This document shows, piece after piece, positions 7,101 through 10,461 of a DNA stretch of 10,461 nt. The position numbers and the translations under genes are program-made. Under the pieces are notes generated by a model. That model ran no database searches. It worked only from the letters and a program-made list of their open reading frames with translations, and was not told where the DNA came from. Where the stretch lies: positions 1-10,461 of the forward strand of contig JAFDYP010000512.1 in NCBI GenBank assembly GCA_018267355.1, read 5' to 3'. Position 1 is the first letter of the stretch. Each line of letters opens with the position of its first letter. The stretch comes from Bacteroidota bacterium (GTDB lineage: Bacteria > Bacteroidota > Bacteroidia > Chitinophagales > LD1).

Positions 7101-10033
7101 ATGTGGATAGCGCGATCAACCTCGGGCCGGGTGCCTATACCGTATCTGTGACAGATGCCCAGGGCTGTGTGGGGCATGATACGACCATACTCAATGCTCC
7201 ACTGCCGCTCACGCTTCGTCTCGACTCTGTCAATATACCATGCTTCGGTGGCGGCACAGGCTCAGTCACCGCTACAGTGGGCGGTGGCAGGCCAGGCTAT
7301 ACCTATGTCTGGAATCCATCCGGCTCAGGCAGTACCCTGACCAATCAACCTGCCGGTACCTATACCGTGCAGGTGTATGATAATACCGGGTGCAGCATCA
7401 CGGGTACGACACACATCACCCAGCCGACCCAGGTAGTTTCTACTGCGGCAACGACCGGCCTGACGGGTGCGGGCACTCATGATGGTACTATCACTGTGAC
7501 CACTACGGGGGGGACACCAGGATACACCTACACCAGTGTACCGGCGGTCAGCGGCTTGCCTAATGCGACCAACCTCGACACAGGCGCCTATATCATCACA
7601 GTATGCGATGCCAATAACTGCTGTGTGCGCGATACAGCTCATATCTCCGGTCCGCCACCTATCAATGTAGTGGCAGTGATCACTAACAATAATTGCTACG
7701 GCCAGTGCATAGGCCAGATATCTGTATCGGCCTCAGGCGGTGTAGCGCCGTACACATTCACATGGAATACGACGCCGCAGAGCACCGGTCCATCTATCAA
7801 CAACCTCTGCGCGGGCAGCTATACCGTGACGACCACAGATGCCAATGGCATTTCGGTGAGCAATACATATCCTGTCACTGCGCAGCCTGCACTGGGCAGC
7901 CAGATAGACTCTACGCTGATCACCTGCTATGGCGCTGCCGATGGTGCGCTGCACGATAGCGCCTACGGCGGTACGGCACCATATACTATCGCCTGGACTC
8001 CGGGCGGAGCCGATCCGCTCTCAGCCCTCGGCCCCGGCACCTATGCTGTGCAGATCACAGATGCCAACGGCTGTATACTGAATGATCAGGCATCGCTCGG
8101 TCAGCCGCCGCAGCTGGTAGCCGTGCTGGACTCCACACATCCTACCAGGTGCTATGGCACTGCAGATGGTACAGCCTGGATCACGGTATCAGGTGGCACA
8201 CCACCGTATGATATCACCTGGTCCGGTAGCAACTCTACCACCACCGTAGCCAATGATCTGGATGCAGGCAGCCATACTGCCACGATCACAGATGCACATG
8301 GCTGCTCTACTACCGTATCAGCTACCATCACGCAGCCACAGCAGATAGTGACGAGCATCAGCGCTACAGCGGCAAACTGCGAGAGCAGTGATGATGGCTC
8401 TGCTACAGTGCTGGTGAATGGTGGTACGGCACCATACAGCTACAACTGGGATAATAGCTTTGGCGGCACTACAGAGAATAACCTCTCGGCGGGCGTACAC
8501 TTGCTAGTTGTGACAGACTCTTATAACTGTGTGGTATCTGATTCATTCCGCGTAGATACCCTCTATGTACTGCATCTGGATATCACCAGTACGCCTACCA
8601 GCTGCCATGATGGCAATGATGGCACCGCTACGGTCACTGCGCTGAATGGCGCTCCTGTGGTCAGCTATAGCTGGTCTGATCCCGGCAACACTACCACTAA
8701 TCCTGCCACAAATCTCATGTCTGACGTCTACTCCGTGAGTGTGACAGATGCCAATGGCTGTACTGCTGAGACCAGTGTATTGGTAGACGAACCTACGCAG
8801 CTGGTGGCTATACCATACTATGATAATCCTCTGTGCCGCGGAGATTTCAACGGCAAGATATGGCTGACTGCCAGCGGTGGCCAGGGGCCATATCATTATA
8901 CGTATAATGGACTGAACTACCAGATGACCGATACGATCACGGGGCTGGCAGCGGGCAGCTATACTATCTATGTTTATGATAGCAAGGGATGTAGTGAAAA
9001 TGTCTTTGTGACACTCAATGATCCGCAGTCTTTGACCGTAGATACTGTGGTCACCCAGATCACCTGTGCCAACGCACTGGATGGGGCGATCACTGCCAAC
9101 GGAGTAGGAGGTACGCCGGGCTATACCTATAGCTGGTCTCCTGTATCCTCTACCAGCAATGCCGTCACCGGCCTGGGACCGAACTCCTACAGTGTGACCG
9201 TGACCGATGCTAATGGCTGCACCGTAGCCACGACCGTGACGCTCTTAGCGCCGCCGCCGATATCGGTCACCCATCTGGAGGCAGACAGCGTCAGCTGCGT
9301 AGGCTCTACAGACGGGCAGGCACAGATCACCGTGACTGGTGGTACACCTGGTCTCAGCCCAGCCTATACTTATGCTATCAATGGAGGTACGTCGCAAGAG
9401 AGCGGTAGCTTCTATGACCTGGCAGCAGGAGTGTACCAGCTCGTAGCCACTGACGGCCAGGGCTGCCATCTGGATACATCAGTGACAATAGATGCGCCCC
9501 TACCGGTCACTGTAGGCATCAATCCTATGGACACTACACTGGATCTGGGTAGCAGCATTACGCTGAATCTGCTGGTAGACAATCCAGGTGGGCAGACCAT
9601 CAGTACCTATGCCTGGTCGCCATCTGCAGGCCTGACCTGCATAGACTGCCCTGCTCCGATAGCTACGCCATACCAGCGCCAGGACTACACAGTAGTGGTG
9701 ACCTATGGCAAAAACTGTACGGCTACCGCCAGTGCCACAGTGCGTGTCAACCACGGACCTGATACTTATATACCAAATGCTTTCACGCCAAACGGCGACG
9801 GCACCAATGATGAATTCACCGTTTACGGTTCGGGGCTCAAGACAGTGACCATGCGGATATTCAACCGCTGGGGTGAGAAGGTATTTGACTCGGGAGATAA
9901 TCAATGGGCCTCGTGGGATGGCACCTACAAAGGAGTGCTGCAGCCTCCTGCTGTCTATACCTACGTGGTAGAGCTGACATACCTCGATGGTCAGAAGAAG
10001 GTGAAAGACGGCAGCCTGACCCTGATCAGATAA
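4148..10033 (+). CDS. Giant T9SS-exported surface protein with SprB-type repeats
   Basis: A 1961-residue secreted protein of the gliding-motility-associated type. Residues 1-19 are a signal peptide (VASA then QQ). Domains in order: an Ig-like start with DAGPDQ near 28, interrupted by a large beta-rich domain (to about 265) and resuming to about 322; PKD/Ig-like domains at about 323-399, 400-477 and 478-562; an Ig-like domain begun near 568, apparently interrupted by a Cys-bounded domain (591-797) and completed to about 851; another Ig-like domain to 945; eleven SprB-type repeats (946-1786); a last Ig-like domain (1787-1870); and a C-terminal type B T9SS sorting domain (1871-1961). It is rich in Thr, Ser, Gly and Asn and poor in Lys/Arg, with Cys pairs suited to disulfides outside the cytoplasm. 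The likely role is a surface adhesin or filament, perhaps for gliding or attachment; no ligand can be inferred. It appears to be a single-gene unit, with a promoter candidate upstream and a strong terminator directly after. Confidence 0.93.
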   Translation: MKKILFSLGLVIFSLVASAQQYPCPFVDAGPDQNLPCGTNCTNLTASWLPAFATTSYNLSAISYTPYNYLSGVAPPAPFYTQDDYYSGVINLPFTFCFFGNAYNQCVIGNNSMISFNTAYASGSNPWPLTSASGIPSPSQQLNSIMGPYMDIAPFLLSVQDSNYVNYATFGTAPCRKFVVSYYQVPFYNSGTCPNTNLTSQIVLYETTNVIEIYIGNKQSCAGWNGGLAIEGIQNATGSTGYPVPGRNNSVWSAVNDGYRWSPSGNSIVNVDWYQGNTHIGTGATVNVCPPNNHTTTYTAVATYNGCGNPVSLSDDVTVHVLQNAGGSQYVSCPSATTSITTNATGTGTWTQIQGPASTTIIPPTSPTATITGFSQAGTYLFSWSSGVCTDTLTVFVTQRPDAGPDQNKCRYDTTFMHAYGTGTWSALPDNPHATVIDSPTVNHSMITGFDTGGVYHFVWTTGSGCSDTMAVNIPFFDLATSTSSATVCQYSNTTVTVTPSTSNLGPFTYQWLQPSLVQSPTAATTLINALAASTWFKVQVTSADGCKLTDSVLVNTSSNVGTNVRATAVPNVICPGDPVTLVALANPNSCGPATTTCTAAGTTVNLGTGTTTQGGTGFVYPAPYGAYYKSSHHQFLIHASEIIGQVPTGGQIKSLSFQVGTLNSGATLTDLTIKLACVGNDSLDQAFLARGSATTVYTAASFTPVNGWNTHTFQTAYDWDGVSNLVVDVCFNNANGGNTNPKMKYTTTPFKSVWCTYGNDPQGQCSIIGVQQNTSTTYASLFQRPNMRLNMCITDLNNANLQWTPATGPNAPTPTTGDTVYPHPVSSTTYQVALTSPNGCINYAYAVVNVDTSAKLTLNPDTFICSIQPIQLNAALTGDSAHPAAATYTWTASHGTAPPSGTGLSFATPIVSPTQTTTYTVVVTGGSRCTLVDSMTVTVGNGLPVPKLVDSITCAGQTDGRIYLHMNAGVAPYTYVWSSAVAGNVDSAINLGPGAYTVSVTDAQGCVGHDTTILNAPLPLTLRLDSVNIPCFGGGTGSVTATVGGGRPGYTYVWNPSGSGSTLTNQPAGTYTVQVYDNTGCSITGTTHITQPTQVVSTAATTGLTGAGTHDGTITVTTTGGTPGYTYTSVPAVSGLPNATNLDTGAYIITVCDANNCCVRDTAHISGPPPINVVAVITNNNCYGQCIGQISVSASGGVAPYTFTWNTTPQSTGPSINNLCAGSYTVTTTDANGISVSNTYPVTAQPALGSQIDSTLITCYGAADGALHDSAYGGTAPYTIAWTPGGADPLSALGPGTYAVQITDANGCILNDQASLGQPPQLVAVLDSTHPTRCYGTADGTAWITVSGGTPPYDITWSGSNSTTTVANDLDAGSHTATITDAHGCSTTVSATITQPQQIVTSISATAANCESSDDGSATVLVNGGTAPYSYNWDNSFGGTTENNLSAGVHLLVVTDSYNCVVSDSFRVDTLYVLHLDITSTPTSCHDGNDGTATVTALNGAPVVSYSWSDPGNTTTNPATNLMSDVYSVSVTDANGCTAETSVLVDEPTQLVAIPYYDNPLCRGDFNGKIWLTASGGQGPYHYTYNGLNYQMTDTITGLAAGSYTIYVYDSKGCSENVFVTLNDPQSLTVDTVVTQITCANALDGAITANGVGGTPGYTYSWSPVSSTSNAVTGLGPNSYSVTVTDANGCTVATTVTLLAPPPISVTHLEADSVSCVGSTDGQAQITVTGGTPGLSPAYTYAINGGTSQESGSFYDLAAGVYQLVATDGQGCHLDTSVTIDAPLPVTVGINPMDTTLDLGSSITLNLLVDNPGGQTISTYAWSPSAGLTCIDCPAPIATPYQRQDYTVVVTYGKNCTATASATVRVNHGPDTYIPNAFTPNGDGTNDEFTVYGSGLKTVTMRIFNRWGEKVFDSGDNQWASWDGTYKGVLQPPAVYTYVVELTYLDGQKKVKDGSLTLIR
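4208..4942 (+). other. N-terminal beta-rich domain (nidogen-like character) of the giant protein
   Basis: Residues 21-265 open with an Ig-like half (DAGPDQ, then PCGTNCTNLTA) and run into a domain with LPFTFCFFGNAYNQCVIG, MISFNTAY, NSIMGPYMDI, GTAPCRKFVVSYYQVPF, IVLYETTNVIEIYIGNK and GLAIEGIQNATGS. This pattern (a cold-start globular segment with a 'VIG..SMISF' strand, a 'GTAPCR' strand and an 'IVLYETTNVIE' strand) recurs at the N-termini of large Bacteroidota surface proteins and resembles nidogen-type extracellular domains. The remaining Ig-like strands (VDWYQGNTHIGTGATVNV and on) come only after it, so it appears inserted in that Ig-like fold. The name is tentative. Confidence 0.6.
5918..6538 (+). 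other. Cys-bounded domain inserted in an Ig-like domain of the giant protein
   Basis: Residues 591-797 differ from the surrounding Ig-like modules. They start with a Cys cluster (NSCGPATTTC) and end with MRLNMCITDL. Inside are FVYPAPYGAYYKSSHHQFLI, a helix-like HASEI, GGQIKSLSFQVG, LTIKLACVG, GWNTHTFQTAYDWDGVSNLV and VDVCFNN, a sequence style I associate with a recurrent module in large secreted Bacteroidota proteins. The Ig-like domain around it begins with VICPGDPVTLVALA and finishes with LQWTPATGPNAPTPTTGD and STTYQVALTSPNGC, so the module lies between its early and late strands. Function is unknown; carbohydrate or surface binding is only a guess. Confidence 0.6.
6983..9505 (+). repeat. 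Eleven consecutive SprB-type repeats (residues 946-1786)
   Basis: Eleven repeats of 74-82 residues follow without gaps, starting at residues 946, 1021, 1096, 1172, 1249, 1323, 1400, 1474, 1552, 1629 and 1705. Each has the pattern: hydrophobic strand, Cys near residue 10-13 (ITC, IPC, TRC and so on), a DG/GG turn, GGTPGYTYxW-like strands, an L-x-x-G-x-Y strand, VTDANGC near residue 60-65, and a Q-P or A-P linker. The pattern matches the SprB repeat family named after the Flavobacterium johnsoniae gliding adhesin. Most repeats carry one Cys near each end, presumably a disulfide; repeats 3 and 4 deviate. At DNA level the copies are diverged apart from short blocks such as ACAGATGCCAATGGC, present at 7835 and 8744. 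Confidence 0.88.
9758..10030 (+). other. Type B T9SS sorting domain (gliding motility-associated C-terminal domain)
   Basis: Residues 1871-1961 carry the family hallmarks: YIPNAFTPNGDGTNDEF (FTPNGDG at 1879-1885), then MRIFNRWGEKVFDS, WDGTYKG, and a terminal Y-T-Y-V-V-E-L strand followed by KDGSLTLIR. This is the type B C-terminal signal recognised by the type IX secretion system of Bacteroidota. It ends at the protein terminus with no extra tail, and has no Cys, unlike the modules before it. Proteins with this signal pass the outer membrane through T9SS and are either attached to the surface or released; the fate here cannot be read. Confidence 0.92.
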
Positions 10034-10052
10034 AAAGATCTAGCGATAAGCA

Positions 10053-10084
10053 GCGGCCTGAGTTATTCAGGCCGCTTTTATTTT
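10053..10084 (+). terminator. Intrinsic terminator of the giant surface-protein gene
   Basis: A perfect 9-bp GC-rich stem, GCGGCCTGA (10053-10061) with TCAGGCCGC (10067-10075), closes a 5-nt loop GTTAT. It is followed by the T tract TTTTATTTT (10076-10084). It lies 19 bp after the TAA stop of the 1961-residue gene. On the minus strand the same hairpin is followed by TGCTTATCGC, without a T tract, so it should act mainly in the plus direction. Its right arm and T tract are coding sequence of the convergent minus-strand gene. Confidence 0.93.
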
Positions 10085-10461
10085 GAGCTGTACCATGAGC
10101 CATCTGAGCGGGATCTCCCTGATGGCTATCTGCTGCCAGTATTTGATTTCGCTTTCTATGGTGTGCATCAGCAGCGCCAAGCCTTTCTCTCTTTCTGGTT
10201 TTGGAGCGGATAGTGCCTTTAGGTATTTGTCATACAGCCCCATGATGCTCAGGTGCAGTGCAGGGTCAATATCTGGGGTACGTTTGATCTGCCTTCTCAG
10301 ATTGCCGGCCTCAGTACGAGCGAGGTCGTAGTCCTGCCTGATGATAAATGAAATGAGATACACAAACCGATGATGTATCTGGTGCTGCGCAGATAGCTCT
10401 GATGAGTCGGGTAGCTGTTGTATCGCATCCTCCTCGCAGCCTAGTAGTAGCCAGAGATAGC
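10067..10461 (-). CDS. Hypothetical protein, C-terminal part (5' end outside window)
   Basis: An open frame on the minus strand runs from the right window edge to a TGA stop at 10067-10069 with no internal stop, giving about 130 residues of a longer protein. A GTG at 10361-10363 is an in-frame Val codon that could be mistaken for a start, but reading continues upstream without interruption (HQIHHRF and earlier EEDAIQQLPDSSELSAQ), so the true start is outside. The visible part looks largely helical and mildly basic, with LARTEAGNLRRQIKR, LSIMGLYDKYLKALSAP and a Trp-containing C-terminus ending VQLKIKAA. There is no signal peptide in view and I recognise no family. It converges tail-to-tail with the giant surface-protein gene, and its last five codons plus stop lie within that gene's terminator. 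Confidence 0.7.
   Translation of the reverse strand, partial: YLWLLLGCEEDAIQQLPDSSELSAQHQIHHRFVYLISFIIRQDYDLARTEAGNLRRQIKRTPDIDPALHLSIMGLYDKYLKALSAPKPEREKGLALLMHTIESEIKYWQQIAIREIPLRWLMVQLKIKAA

Noticed and set aside
10083..10331. 82-residue plus-strand frame after the terminator
   Set aside because: It is the shadow of the convergent minus-strand gene, which runs open to the window edge, and it begins directly after a strong plus-strand terminator with no promoter in view.

Overview
The window looks like the chromosome of a member of the Bacteroidota, most likely of the Chitinophagaceae/Sphingobacteriia type. The evidence is a secreted GH92 glycosidase, an FHS-family sugar transporter, a giant Cys-rich surface protein with SprB-type repeats and a type IX secretion (type B) C-terminal domain, no clear Shine-Dalgarno sequences, and a TAnnTTTG-type promoter box. 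The lineage is inferred from gene content only.

Layout. Bases 1-256 hold no gene but contain a striking extragenic array: twelve GTTCAAT/ATTGAAC-type heptamers about 11 bp apart, closed by a perfect 11-bp inverted repeat, followed by a short CTCYGTG-type repeat. Bases 257-2446 encode a signal-peptide-bearing GH92 alpha-mannosidase. A 46-bp spacer, mostly made of five tandem heptamers (ARNGAAT type), leads to a 12-TM MFS sugar/H+ symporter of the FucP/GluP kind (2493-3908). The two probably form a small operon: mannose is released in the periplasm or at the surface, then imported. A 239-bp spacer follows, with a plausible Bacteroidota promoter (TACATTTG, 4099-4106).

Bases 4148-10033 encode a 1961-residue secreted protein. 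It has a signal peptide, an N-terminal Ig-like domain that seems to be interrupted by a large beta-rich domain, several PKD/Ig-like domains (one apparently interrupted by a second Cys-bounded domain), eleven consecutive SprB-type repeats (residues 946-1786), a final Ig-like domain, and a gliding-motility-associated type B T9SS sorting domain. It is probably exported by T9SS and held on or released from the cell surface as an adhesin or structural filament; no T9SS machinery gene lies in the window.

The giant gene ends at a strong intrinsic terminator (10053-10084). The 3' end of a convergent minus-strand gene, of unknown function and truncated by the window edge, overlaps this terminator, so the last codons and stop of that gene are written inside the terminator.

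No tRNA, rRNA, CRISPR, transposase or attachment site was seen. No complete new system is evident. The most unusual items are the heptamer arrays, the nested-domain giant surface protein, and the terminator embedded in a converging coding region.
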